A DNA stretch of 16,512 nt from positions 1 through 16,512 of the forward strand of contig JAWXCF010000011.1 in the NCBI GenBank assembly GCA_034440515.1, given 5' to 3'. This DNA comes from JAWXCF01 sp034440515 (GTDB taxonomy: Bacteria; Bacteroidota; Bacteroidia; CAILMK01). Below are positions 7,453-14,800 of this stretch, piece by piece (the first letter of the stretch is position 1; every line of letters begins with the position of its first letter). Position numbers and translations under genes: made by a program. Under the pieces are notes generated by a model. The model ran no database searches and had not been told where the DNA came from. It was given only the letters and a program-made list of their open reading frames with translations.

Positions 7453-8802
7453 ATGGCTGATTTCATAGAAGAATTGAAGACAAAGAACCCTGGAGAAACC
7501 GAATTTCACCAAGCAGCAGAAGAGTTTTACCATAGTGTGGTTCCCGTTTTAAACAAAAAACCTCAATACAGAAGCGCTAAAATATTAGAAAGACTGTCTG
7601 AGCCAGAACGTGTTATTATGTTCAGAGTGCCGTGGATAGATGACAAAGGCGAAATACAAGTAAATCGTGGATATCGCATTCAGATGAACAGCGCAATAGG
7701 ACCCTATAAAGGTGGATTGAGATTTCACCCAAGTGTGAATCTAAGCATATTGAAATTTTTAGCCTTTGAACAAGTATTTAAAAATAGCCTTACTACTTTG
7801 CCTATGGGTGGTGGTAAAGGAGGTAGCAATTTTGACCCTAAGGGCAAAAGCGACAATGAGGTAATGGCATTTTGTCAAAGCTTTATGACAGAGCTATACA
7901 GGCACGTTGGTGCAGATACTGATGTACCTGCGGGTGACATAGGTGTCGGTGGTAGAGAAATTGGTTATATGTTTGGTCAATACAAACGCATTACCAACCA
8001 ATTCACAGGAATACTTACAGGCAAGGGGCCAAACTGGGGCGGCAGCTTAATTAGACCAGAGGCTACAGGTTATGGTGTTATATATTTTGCTAATGAAATG
8101 TTGCAAGCTAAAGGCGATGAGTTCAAGGGTAAAAAGTGCATTATAAGTGGTAGCGGTAACGTGGCCCAATATGCAGCTCAAAAATTAATAGAACTGGGCG
8201 CAGTAGTATTGACTATGAGCGATAGTGATGGCTATATATATGACGAGCAAGGTATAAATACCGAGAAACTAGCCTACATAATGAAGTTGAAAAATGAGGA
8301 TAGAGGTCGTATATCAGAATATGTAGAGCATTACAAATCAGCTACATTTACAGCAAACACAGCAGAACAAATAGAAAATGCATTATGGAAAACCAAGGCT
8401 GATTGTGCATTCCCTTGTGCTACGCAAAATGAAGTAAATGAAGCAGATGCAAATAACCTAGTAGCTGCTGGTGTGAAACTATTGTGCGAAGGTGCCAATA
8501 TGCCTTGTACCAACCCAGCTATTGAGATATTGATGGCAGGTGGTGTTGCTTATGCCCCAGGCAAAGCTACTAATGCAGGTGGTGTAGCAACTAGTGGTTT
8601 AGAAATGACGCAAAACAGTCAACGTCTATATTGGACCAGTTCTGAAGTAGATAATAAACTACACGACATAATGAAAAGAATACATAAGCAATGCCTTGAT
8701 GCAGGTAAAGCTTATGGTATGGAGGGGAACTATCAGGCTGGGGCAAACATTGCAGGCTTCATTAAGGTAGCAGACTCTATGCTAGATCAAGGTATAGTAT
8801 AA
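7453..8802 (+). CDS. gdhA: NADP-type glutamate dehydrogenase
   Basis: This enzyme makes glutamate from 2-oxoglutarate and ammonium with NAD(P)H in the cytosol, linking carbon and nitrogen metabolism. The 449-residue length matches the hexameric small-subunit class (E. coli GdhA is 447). Substrate-site motifs are intact: GPYKGGLRFHP with Lys86, PMGGGKGG with catalytic Lys122, and DVPAGDIGVGGREIG with Asp162. RPEATGYG (201-208) leads into the Rossmann domain, whose nucleotide loop is SGSGNVAQYAA (232-242). The second strand ends in SDSDG rather than a lone acidic residue, as in NADP-preferring enzymes. NADPH preference is inferred from that and from overall similarity. The frame opens at ATG 7453 after an A-rich stretch. 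A purine-rich AGGAGGT at 7356-7362 is too far upstream to be its ribosome site. The hairpin in the leader may regulate it. Confidence 0.96.
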   Translation: MADFIEELKTKNPGETEFHQAAEEFYHSVVPVLNKKPQYRSAKILERLSEPERVIMFRVPWIDDKGEIQVNRGYRIQMNSAIGPYKGGLRFHPSVNLSILKFLAFEQVFKNSLTTLPMGGGKGGSNFDPKGKSDNEVMAFCQSFMTELYRHVGADTDVPAGDIGVGGREIGYMFGQYKRITNQFTGILTGKGPNWGGSLIRPEATGYGVIYFANEMLQAKGDEFKGKKCIISGSGNVAQYAAQKLIELGAVVLTMSDSDGYIYDEQGINTEKLAYIMKLKNEDRGRISEYVEHYKSATFTANTAEQIENALWKTKADCAFPCATQNEVNEADANNLVAAGVKLLCEGANMPCTNPAIEILMAGGVAYAPGKATNAGGVATSGLEMTQNSQRLYWTSSEVDNKLHDIMKRIHKQCLDAGKAYGMEGNYQAGANIAGFIKVADSMLDQGIV

Positions 8803-8832
8803 TTGTTATAGCAAATACATTTTAAGCATACG

Positions 8833-8849
8833 TAACTGACAGACAGTTA
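8833..8849. repeat. Short perfect inverted repeat
   Basis: TAACTG (8833-8838) and CAGTTA (8844-8849) flank ACAGA. It lies between the gdhA stop and its terminator and may add a small hairpin to the 3' end of the message. No function can be assigned. Confidence 0.4.
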
Positions 8850-8858
8850 TTTCATAAT

Positions 8859-8886
8859 GGGGCATCGTAACAGTTGCCCCTTTTTT
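8859..8886 (+). terminator. Intrinsic terminator of gdhA
   Basis: GGGGCA (8859-8864) pairs perfectly with TGCCCC (8875-8880), followed by six Ts (8881-8886). It lies 57 bases after the gdhA stop. The alternative TTG start at 8874 for the next gene falls inside it and is therefore rejected. Confidence 0.85.
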
Positions 8887-8930
8887 ATACCAATTTTTAC
8901 CGTACTTACTTCAATATAATACTACATACT

Positions 8931-9821
8931 ATGTCGCAAAGCAACTACTTACAAATAGAGCCAGCAAGTGTAACAACTGCACAGTTTCACGAATATTTAT
9001 TAGGGACTATCGCCCCAAGACCCATTGCTTGGGCAAGTACTATAGACCTAGACGGCAAACCCAACCTAGCGCCATTCAGCTTTTTTAATGTATTTGGCAG
9101 CAACCCAGCGACTTTAATATTTAGCCCTAGCCGTAGAGTAAGGGACAATACAACAAAACATACACTTCAAAATGCAGAGCAAACCGGTGAGGTAGTTATT
9201 AACATAGTATCGTATGCACAATTGGGAAATATGGTGCTAAGCTCTGGAGAATTTCCTAATGGGGTAAATGAGTTTACAGAGTCTGGACTAGAAATGTTGG
9301 ATTCAGTTATGGTTAAGCCAAAACGTGTGGCAGATTCACCGGCACAATTTGAGTGCAAAGTCAGGCAAATAATAGAAACAGGACAAACCGGTGGTGCTGG
9401 TCAGTTAATATTATGTGATGTTTTGATGGTTCATTTACGAGACGATATATTGACAGAATCGGGTAAGATAGACCCAGTAGCTGTTGATGGCATAGCTAGA
9501 CTAGGTGGGCTATGGTATTGCAGAGCTAAGGACGGACTATTTGAAGTGCCAAATCCAAGAGGCAACGCTGGTATTGGTTACAGTTCATTGCCTGCTTTCA
9601 TTAAAGAGAACCCAATACTGACAGGTTCAGACATCAGCAGACTAGCAACTACCGTGTTTAGACCTTCCTCAGATGAAATAGAAGTTATCACCCAATCACC
9701 TGAATATTCTACAATGCATCTATCAACAGACAGAATAGAGAACATCAGCCGAAAAGTACAAAGCCTAATTGGCACCAACCAATTGGAACTGGCTTGGTCT
9801 TGGGTAATGACTTTAGCTTAG
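8931..9821 (+). CDS. Flavin reductase family protein (FMN-binding split barrel)
   Basis: A 296-residue cytosolic flavoprotein of the flavin-reductase-like, FMN-binding split-barrel superfamily. The signature is clear: LGTIAPRPIAWASTIDLDGKPNLAPFSFFNVF at about 24-55, then NPATLIFSPSRR (58-69) for the FMN phosphate, TGEVVINIVS (85-94), and a late GKIDPVAVDGIARLGGLWYCR (178-198). Members either pass electrons from NAD(P)H to FMN or simply hold FMN, and the substrate cannot be deduced here. A tail of about 90 residues beyond the barrel extends past the core domain. A longer frame opens at TTG 8874, but that lies in the gdhA terminator and ATG 8931 starts exactly where homology-like sequence begins. 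I see no TAnnTTTG box in the 44 bases between terminator and start, so read-through from gdhA is possible. Confidence 0.9.
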   Translation: MSQSNYLQIEPASVTTAQFHEYLLGTIAPRPIAWASTIDLDGKPNLAPFSFFNVFGSNPATLIFSPSRRVRDNTTKHTLQNAEQTGEVVINIVSYAQLGNMVLSSGEFPNGVNEFTESGLEMLDSVMVKPKRVADSPAQFECKVRQIIETGQTGGAGQLILCDVLMVHLRDDILTESGKIDPVAVDGIARLGGLWYCRAKDGLFEVPNPRGNAGIGYSSLPAFIKENPILTGSDISRLATTVFRPSSDEIEVITQSPEYSTMHLSTDRIENISRKVQSLIGTNQLELAWSWVMTLA

Positions 9822-9825
9822 TTGG

Positions 9826-10092
9826 TTAATTTATGTTACTAATACTTGCAACTGCAAATTTTCTGTAATTATCTAGCGGCTCTGCCGCAGGTTTATTAAA
9901 TAAAAAAAGAGCAGGGATCTTTTCTATAGGGGAGGCATTATCCCCTTGCTCTTTGAAATATCCAACACTTATTTCTGCAAAGTTTTCAATAAAATTTGAA
10001 TTTGAAGGTTCTTTAAGTAATGCAAAAACTCTTAAAATACCTTTATGCTTATTGTAAAGAATGATTTCAGGATGCGTAGCAGTTGTATTTGT
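9826..10092 (-). pseudogene. Startless minus-strand coding remnant
   Basis: Between 9822 and 10195 there is no intact gene, but the minus strand has an 88-codon frame that looks strongly coding. It opens right after an in-frame stop (10093-10095), contains no Met, Val-GTG or Leu-TTG start near its beginning, and ends with TAA at 9826-9828. The peptide includes HPEIILYNKHKGILRVFALL near its start, then GYFKEQGDNASPIEKIPALF and a tail ending SISNIN. The 'LYNKHKGILRVF' style resembles internal parts of large Bacteroidota surface proteins, which is an impression rather than an identification. A truncated gene fragment is the best reading. Bases 10096-10195, between it and the DUF4199 gene, hold nothing clear, although a +1 frame just upstream (PINSLN) might continue the same lost gene. 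Confidence 0.55.
9902..9954 (-). terminator. Terminator-like hairpin with two alternative inner folds
   Basis: AAAGAGCA (9906-9913) pairs perfectly with TGCTCTTT (9947-9954). The inner CCCC-containing side (9940-9945) can pair with either 9914-9918 (GGGAT) or 9929-9933 (GGGGA). On the minus strand the outer stem is followed by a run of seven Us (the As at 9902-9908), the form of an intrinsic terminator. It would end transcription coming from the DUF4199 genes. It lies inside the remnant reading frame. Confidence 0.55.
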
Positions 10093-10195
10093 TTAATTCA
10101 AGGAATTAATAGGCTAAATTATAACCTAACTACCAGTTACGTAAAGTAAACGCTAAGTTACTTAGGCTATACAACTTAACCAAATTTAACCAATA

Positions 10196-10708
10196 TTATT
10201 CTTGCTCTATAATATAGGTCTTCTTCCTGTTAGACATAATCAATGATGCAATTAGTGAGATAATTCCCCCACCTAGTATGATGAGGCTGGAAGTCTGTAG
10301 TGCCGATTGAAAGGGAAATTGAGACTGTGCACTTGCTATTCGGTCTTTTATTTCCTCTGGGCTTAGCCCCTGTTTGGTTAGAGAGGTAGTGCCTGCTATA
10401 CGTAAGTCTTCTATATATGAGTGGTCTAAAAATGTATAATAACTGTATAGCGATATGCCAATCAGCACGGCAGTTATCATACTAATGCCCAAGCCAATTC
10501 GCAATCCATCTCTTAATATCAGCTGGTTGCCTAGCCTTTTCTTTTGTTGAGCGATTCCAGCAGCTATGAAGCCTACATAAAGTACTAATGCAGTAATTTG
10601 AAGGTATTGTGCTACTGGAGATTTTAGCAGTCCGGAATAGTAAATAACAAAGGGCAGATTAGCCCATAGTAAGCCACATATTAGTCCGTAACGTTGTATT
10701 ATGCTCAT
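10196..10708 (-). CDS. DUF4199 membrane protein (second of pair)
   Basis: A 170-residue inner-membrane protein with about four membrane helices at 6-25, 34-52, 69-92 and 138-158. The loop between helices 3 and 4 (about 93-137) is long and polar and carries a predicted helix (SPEEIKDRIASAQSQF). This matches the DUF4199 layout common in Bacteroidota, whose function is unknown. Its ATG follows the stop of the preceding gene directly (TAA then ATG, no gap), so the two are surely co-transcribed and probably translationally coupled. The C-terminus is short and charged (NRKKTYIIEQE). The two neighbours differ greatly in sequence, so they may form a heteromer, but nothing in the window proves it. The transcript may end at the hairpin near 9902-9954. 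Confidence 0.8.
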   Translation of the reverse strand: MSIIQRYGLICGLLWANLPFVIYYSGLLKSPVAQYLQITALVLYVGFIAAGIAQQKKRLGNQLILRDGLRIGLGISMITAVLIGISLYSYYTFLDHSYIEDLRIAGTTSLTKQGLSPEEIKDRIASAQSQFPFQSALQTSSLIILGGGIISLIASLIMSNRKKTYIIEQE

Positions 10709-11338
10709 TTATTTTTGATTGTCTGCATTTTGGGCAGTGTTGCCAGAGTTAACATTGAAACTGCTGCTTTGTTGATTTGCAAATGGGTCAAAATTAGCAG
10801 GTGGTTCATTTTTAATTATTGCAGAAATAATTAATCCGGCTATCACGCCGTAGAGAGTAACGTATATTAATTGACCTATGGCAAGCATACCTGGTCCACT
10901 AAATGTTGACAACCACTTCATCGCCATTTCTTCACCCTCACCACCATTCTCAGCAAATTTCTCTTGCATTTTATCTCTAGCCACATTTTGAATGGCCTCT
11001 ATTGTTTCGTGGTTTATGTATTTATAGAAAATATATACAACTACTGCTACTATTACCCCTGCAATGGCGGCAATTTTAAAGCTAAGTCCGGTACCCTGAC
11101 CGATGCTGATGAAGCCAGAATGCTCTTGCTTATACTGCTTTAATGCTAGATACAATCCCCCAGGAATGATTAAAAAACCTAGAAATGTAAATAAGGCGCT
11201 GCCAATATTAAAGCTGCCAGCCGTTGCTCCGCCATTTTTCATTGCCTCTGTATCTGGTGGGAATATCAATGCGCTAAGTATAGTAACCAACAACGTGGCC
11301 AAGGTTATATTGAATATGTGTTTTTGATATTTTATCAT
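10709..11338 (-). CDS. DUF4199 membrane protein (first of pair)
   Basis: A 209-residue membrane protein of the same four-helix plan as its downstream partner: helices about 8-26, 45-66, 86-106 and 150-175, with a polar loop between the third and fourth that holds an amphipathic stretch (TIEAIQNVARDKMQEKFAE, 112-130). Residues 180-209 form a soluble Asn/Gln/Ser-rich tail (NQQSSSFNVNSGN) lacking in the partner. The family is DUF4199-like, function unknown. It is the first gene of a two-gene operon, starting at ATG 11336-11338. A TAnnTTTG match on the minus strand lies 31 bases upstream. The upstream neighbour, the terminase, is divergent. Confidence 0.75.
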   Translation of the reverse strand: MIKYQKHIFNITLATLLVTILSALIFPPDTEAMKNGGATAGSFNIGSALFTFLGFLIIPGGLYLALKQYKQEHSGFISIGQGTGLSFKIAAIAGVIVAVVVYIFYKYINHETIEAIQNVARDKMQEKFAENGGEGEEMAMKWLSTFSGPGMLAIGQLIYVTLYGVIAGLIISAIIKNEPPANFDPFANQQSSSFNVNSGNTAQNADNQK

Positions 11339-11368
11339 CGTGGGTAAATTACTGTTTTATTCTAATTT

Positions 11369-11376
11369 CAAAAATA
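11369..11376 (-). promoter_or_regulatory. Candidate -7 box of the DUF4199 operon
   Basis: On the minus strand this reads TATTTTTG, matching TAnnTTTG. The nearest upstream TTG is about 32 bases away, too far for a normal -33 element, so only half of the promoter is visible. Confidence 0.4.
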
Positions 11377-11454
11377 GGAGAAATTGTAATTACTATATTG
11401 TAATAAGACAATTAGCATAAATGGGCTGGCTAGTTTAGTGTCAACTTAATATAC

Positions 11455-11470
11455 TGAATGTAAACATTCA
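11455..11470. promoter_or_regulatory. Near-perfect palindrome upstream of the terminase
   Basis: TGAATGT and ACATTCA (7-bp arms) flank a two-base centre AA at 11462-11463. It lies 42 bases before the terminase ATG, in the divergent gap with the DUF4199 operon. Its size suits a dimeric repressor site, but no regulator gene is nearby. Confidence 0.4.
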
Positions 11471-11512
11471 TAGCCTATATATTGATTTAGACCCTAACCA
11501 AACAACAATCTA

Positions 11513-12994
11513 ATGTCTCAACTCATCATTCAGCCACAAGCAGGCTTTCAACTTAATTTTTTAGCATCCCAGTCCGACATTACCATAGGTGGTGGAGCTG
11601 CAGGTGCTGGTAAAAGTTTCGCCTTATTACTAGAGGCTGCTCGGCATCATCATAATAAGGACTATCACGCTATAATATTTAGGCGAACTGCGGCACAAGT
11701 TAGAAATGCAGGTGGACTGTGGGACACTGCCGGCAACATTTACCCACTACTAGGTGCAGTACCTAATGTCAGCCGATTAACTTGGTTGTTTCCGTCTGGC
11801 AGTACGGTTAGGTTTGGTCATTTACAACACGAGCGAAATATATATGACCATCAGGGTACCCAATATCCCTTTATTGGCTTTGACGAGTTAACCCACTTTA
11901 CTGAGCGACAATTTTTTTATATGTTAACTCGGAATAGGTCACTATGCGGTGTAAGACCCTACATACGTGCTACTTGCAATCCTGACCCAGACTCTTGGTT
12001 AGCACGACTAGTAGATTGGTGGATAGACAAAACTACTGGCTACCCAATACCAGAATATGCTGGGCAGCAAAGGCTATTTGTGCGTGAGGGTGAGGCACTT
12101 ATTTGGGGGAATAATGTAGCAGAACTACAAAGTATAATACATAATGAACAGTTGACTGAGAATGCAAAATCAATTAGCTTTATTCCTGGCAACATACAAG
12201 ACAACCCACTACTGATGCACAATGACCCGGCTTACTTAGCTAATCTGTTAAGTCAAGATGCTGCCACCCGATCTGCCCTGCTAGATGGAAATTGGTTGAC
12301 CAATGTAGATGAGTTAAGCCTGTTTAGCAGTAGAGATATAGACGCTATGCTGATGAAATGTACCCTATCCCACCCTCGCCCACAATACTACATCAGTTGC
12401 GATGTAGCCAGATATGGACGCGACCTTGCAGTAATATGCTGTTGGCGAGACTGGACTCTACTACAAGGACACGTATTTACCAGCTGTGACCTAGAATTGC
12501 TGTATAATCAAATAGAGCGAAGCAGAAAGGAATTGAATATAGCTGCCCAAAACGTGGTGGTAGATGAAGACGGAATTGGTGGTGGATTGGTAGATCGGGG
12601 CAGGTATCAAGGTTTTCGTGCAGCATTAGCACCAATTAATAAGGAAAACTACTTAAACCTAAAGACGCAATGTTATTTTACATTATCGCAATTAATACAA
12701 CAAGGCGCAATATCACTTGGTAGTGTGACTTGGTATGTGAACCAAGTACAGACAGAAAATCTAAACATCGGCAAGCTACAAACCACACTTAGCCTAAAGT
12801 TAAAGCAAGAATTGCGAGCCATACATCGCATTCCCTTAAATCATACAAATGAAGGAAAGTTTAGAATTAATAGTAAAGATGCCCAGAAGCATCTGTTGGC
12901 AGGACGAAGCCCTGATTTAGCTGATGCACTGATGATTCGCTGCTACATTCACTTAAAGCTTTTGCATAAACCTAGCGGCAGCATTAGTTGGTAA
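11513..12994 (+). CDS. Phage-type terminase large subunit (orphan)
   Basis: A 493-residue homologue of the motor-nuclease that packages DNA into phage heads. Both halves look intact. ATPase: Walker A GAAGAGKS (28-35), Walker B FIGFDELTHF with Asp124-Glu125, and the coupling motif ATCNPD (153-158). RNase H-like nuclease: strand SCDVARYGRD with Asp297 and Asp304, VVVDEDGIGGG with Asp351, and SPDLADALMIR with Asp468 and Asp471. The length is normal for the family. Yet no small terminase, portal, head, tail, integrase or lysis gene is present on either side: the neighbours are DUF4199 membrane proteins and rlpA. Base and codon use look like those of the host genes. It may be a remnant kept by chance, the edge of a lost prophage, or a domesticated gene. 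The family assignment is confident; the current role is unknown. Confidence 0.9.
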   Translation: MSQLIIQPQAGFQLNFLASQSDITIGGGAAGAGKSFALLLEAARHHHNKDYHAIIFRRTAAQVRNAGGLWDTAGNIYPLLGAVPNVSRLTWLFPSGSTVRFGHLQHERNIYDHQGTQYPFIGFDELTHFTERQFFYMLTRNRSLCGVRPYIRATCNPDPDSWLARLVDWWIDKTTGYPIPEYAGQQRLFVREGEALIWGNNVAELQSIIHNEQLTENAKSISFIPGNIQDNPLLMHNDPAYLANLLSQDAATRSALLDGNWLTNVDELSLFSSRDIDAMLMKCTLSHPRPQYYISCDVARYGRDLAVICCWRDWTLLQGHVFTSCDLELLYNQIERSRKELNIAAQNVVVDEDGIGGGLVDRGRYQGFRAALAPINKENYLNLKTQCYFTLSQLIQQGAISLGSVTWYVNQVQTENLNIGKLQTTLSLKLKQELRAIHRIPLNHTNEGKFRINSKDAQKHLLAGRSPDLADALMIRCYIHLKLLHKPSGSISW

Positions 12995-13114
12995 TACTTG
13001 CTCTTGATTAAGTTAACAGAATTCAACAATCGTGAACAACATTATGGTATGTAATTGTAAATGAACTATATAAACGATTTTGAGATTAAAATTTGAACAT
13101 ATTTTGGTCTTCGT

Positions 13115-13130
13115 GCATTTATAGAAATGC
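13115..13130. repeat. Small hairpin between terminase and rlpA
   Basis: GCATTT (13115-13120) and AAATGC (13125-13130) pair perfectly around ATAG. No T run follows, so it is not a clear terminator of the terminase gene. It lies just upstream of the rlpA -7 box. The rest of 12995-13195 holds AT-rich sequence and that promoter. Confidence 0.4.
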
Positions 13131-13161
13131 GAGTATAATTACATATATACATATTTATATA

Positions 13162-13169
13162 TATCTTTG
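13162..13169 (+). promoter_or_regulatory. -7 box of rlpA
   Basis: TATCTTTG matches TAnnTTTG exactly and would start transcription near 13176, about 20 bases before the ATG at 13196. No TTG lies at -33; the upstream DNA there is a TATA-rich run. Confidence 0.5.
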
Positions 13170-13195
13170 TACCCACATCATATAAAGAAAACGAA

Positions 13196-13903
13196 ATGAG
13201 AAACTCAATCATTCTTTTGTTGGTCGCTTCATTACTAATTAATAGTTCAATAGTACAGGCACGCTATAAACGTGTCGGTATTGCGAGTTATTATGGACGT
13301 AAATTTCACGGTCGAATTACTACATCAGGCGATGTGTTCGATATGAAAAGCCTCACAGCAGCACACCGTAGTTTACCCTTTGGCACCATAGTCAAAGTGT
13401 TTTACTACAGAACAAAGAAAAGTGTCATTGTAAGAATAAATGACCGTGGCCCTGTAAGCAGAGCTAGAATAATAGACCTGAGCGCACTAGCAGCTAAAAG
13501 GATAGGATTACAAAGTAGTGGCATTGGTAAAGTCTTGCTAACTATAATAAAGTCTAATTCCAATAGGCATAGCATTCACCCTGCTACAGAGAATGCTAAT
13601 ATAGCTGAAGCCAGTAAAGCAATTGCATTAATAAACAATCCGATAGCTGTAGGTACATCTACCAAGTGTTTTACTTATAGAATACAAGCAGGCGCATATT
13701 CCGATGCTGTAAATGCTACCAAAGTAAGAGAAACTCTAATGCTGAATGGAATAGATAATTCTGTAACAGAACTAACTAAGAATGGTAAAATCAAACTGTA
13801 CAAAGTTTTTGTTGGGCCATTTAATAATGAACAACAAGCGCAAAATATGCTGCGTTTATTGTCAGCCATTAAGCCAGATGCTTTTATAATAGAGGAGAAT
13901 TAA
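13196..13903 (+). CDS. rlpA: RlpA-family cell-wall protein with SPOR domain
   Basis: A 235-residue exported protein. It has a signal peptide (1-22, likely cut at VQA-RY), a double-psi beta-barrel at about 27-117 (GIASYYGRKFHGRITTSGDVFD, TAAHRSLPFGTIVKV, INDRGP, RIIDLS) and a C-terminal SPOR domain at about 158-233 (YRIQAGAYSDAVNATKVRETL, KVFVGPFNNEQQAQ). Proteins of this type bind denuded peptidoglycan at the septum through SPOR, and in Pseudomonas RlpA is a lytic transglycosylase. The acidic residue of the active-site set is Asp46 here, where the usual motif has Glu (SGExFD). His57 and Asp83 of the set are present. No lipobox cysteine follows the signal, so it should be soluble in the periplasm rather than an outer-membrane lipoprotein like E. 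coli RlpA. It is a single-gene unit with its own promoter and terminator. Confidence 0.9.
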   Translation: MRNSIILLLVASLLINSSIVQARYKRVGIASYYGRKFHGRITTSGDVFDMKSLTAAHRSLPFGTIVKVFYYRTKKSVIVRINDRGPVSRARIIDLSALAAKRIGLQSSGIGKVLLTIIKSNSNRHSIHPATENANIAEASKAIALINNPIAVGTSTKCFTYRIQAGAYSDAVNATKVRETLMLNGIDNSVTELTKNGKIKLYKVFVGPFNNEQQAQNMLRLLSAIKPDAFIIEEN

Positions 13904-13922
13904 GCTAAGAGTTAAATTATAT

Positions 13923-13964
13923 AAATGCCTGATAGTCGTAGAATGATTATCGGGCATTTTATTT
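13923..13964 (+). terminator. Intrinsic terminator of rlpA
   Basis: A 12-bp stem (13923-13934 with 13948-13959), including one G-T pair, encloses a 13-base loop and is followed by a T-rich tail to 13964. It begins 20 bases after the stop codon. Confidence 0.85.
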
Positions 13965-14038
13965 AAAACGCAGTATTTTCAATGTGGAATACACGCCAAT
14001 ATTCAGTTTAATCATCATTACACAACTGTTGAAAGTTG

Positions 14039-14046
14039 TAAATTTG
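14039..14046 (+). promoter_or_regulatory. -7 box of hpt
   Basis: TAAATTTG matches TAnnTTTG exactly and would give a leader of about 22 bases before ATG 14075. The TTG copies upstream are too near to serve as the -33 element. Confidence 0.45.
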
Positions 14047-14074
14047 CGCGGCATAATAATACTAAATTGAAAAG

Positions 14075-14665
14075 ATGACGACCGCTACAATACTGAAACA
14101 AGAAGGTATAAATACTGGCCCTACCGAGGTAGTGGTACATAATAAAGTGTTCGTGTCATACATAGACCATAATGCCATACAAAGTAAAGTTGCTGAACTA
14201 GCTAAGCAAATAGAGCAAGACCATTTGGGTAAAATGCCAGTATTTCTGCCTGTATTAAATGGATCTTTCTTTTTTTTTGCAGATTTATTAAAGAACATTT
14301 CAGAACCTTGTGAGTTAAGCTTTATCAAAATAAGTTCATACAAGGGTATGGACAGTAGTGGCAGAATAAGGGCAACAATAGGTCTAGACATAGAATTATT
14401 GCGCAACAGGAACATCATCATAGTAGAAGACATTATTGACACTGGTAGAACTATGAAATACCTACTGAATGAGTTAGCACAAGTGAACCCTGCTGGCATT
14501 AAAATAGCTTCACTCATTATAAAGCCTGACGCTCTAGTGGAAAAAGATATAGTACCTGACTACGTTGGTTTTCAGGTAGATAATAAATTTTTAGTAGGGT
14601 ATGGTTTAGACTATGACGGCCACGGCAGGCACTATAACGACATTTATCAATTGAAGACCGATTAA
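14075..14665 (+). CDS. hpt: Hypoxanthine phosphoribosyltransferase
   Basis: This purine-salvage enzyme attaches hypoxanthine (often also guanine) to PRPP to give IMP or GMP in the cytosol. In the 196-residue product the pyrophosphate loop VLNGSFFF (60-67), the KISSYKG segment (85-91), the PRPP-binding IIIVEDIIDTGRTM (114-127) with acid-base Asp122, the base-contacting Lys150, and the C-terminal VPDYVGFQVDNKFLVGYGLDYDG (160-182) are all present. The N-terminus is about 15-20 residues longer than in typical bacterial enzymes, but ATG 14075 is the only good start and a -7 box lies at the right distance. The next gene is adk, 135 bases downstream. In Bacteroidota hpt and adk are frequent neighbours, which fits joint control of purine nucleotides. 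A long-looped inverted repeat follows, but no convincing terminator, so the two may be co-transcribed. Confidence 0.95.
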   Translation: MTTATILKQEGINTGPTEVVVHNKVFVSYIDHNAIQSKVAELAKQIEQDHLGKMPVFLPVLNGSFFFFADLLKNISEPCELSFIKISSYKGMDSSGRIRATIGLDIELLRNRNIIIVEDIIDTGRTMKYLLNELAQVNPAGIKIASLIIKPDALVEKDIVPDYVGFQVDNKFLVGYGLDYDGHGRHYNDIYQLKTD

Positions 14666-14732
14666 AATAATTTAGATGAATCTATTTACGATGTGAATAA
14701 AAAATTATTCTCATTTATCAAAATTTAGACCT

Positions 14733-14740
14733 TAACTTTA
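14733..14740 (+). promoter_or_regulatory. Weak -7-like box upstream of adk
   Basis: TAACTTTA matches seven of eight positions of TAnnTTTG (A instead of the final G) and would give a leader of about 55 bases before ATG 14801. It could supply adk on its own, or adk may depend on read-through from hpt. Confidence 0.25.
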
Positions 14741-14800
14741 TAGCCCCTACTAAAAGTAGTGAATAAGAACACCCAACGTAATAACAGTACACAGAAGAAG

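Noticed and set aside
8874..8930. TTG-initiated extension of the flavin reductase
   Set aside because: It starts within the gdhA terminator stem; ATG 8931 begins the recognisable protein.
14062..14517. 151-residue frame antisense to hpt
   Set aside because: It is a shadow of hpt, which carries all its catalytic motifs on the other strand.
14666..14709. AATAATTT/AAATTATT inverted repeat as hpt terminator
   Set aside because: The stem is pure A+T with a loop of about 28 bases, and it is too weak to terminate.
14759..14800. GTG start giving adk 14 more residues
   Set aside because: The family begins at MLNIVLFGPPGAGKGT and the added stretch is low-complexity. It cannot be fully excluded.
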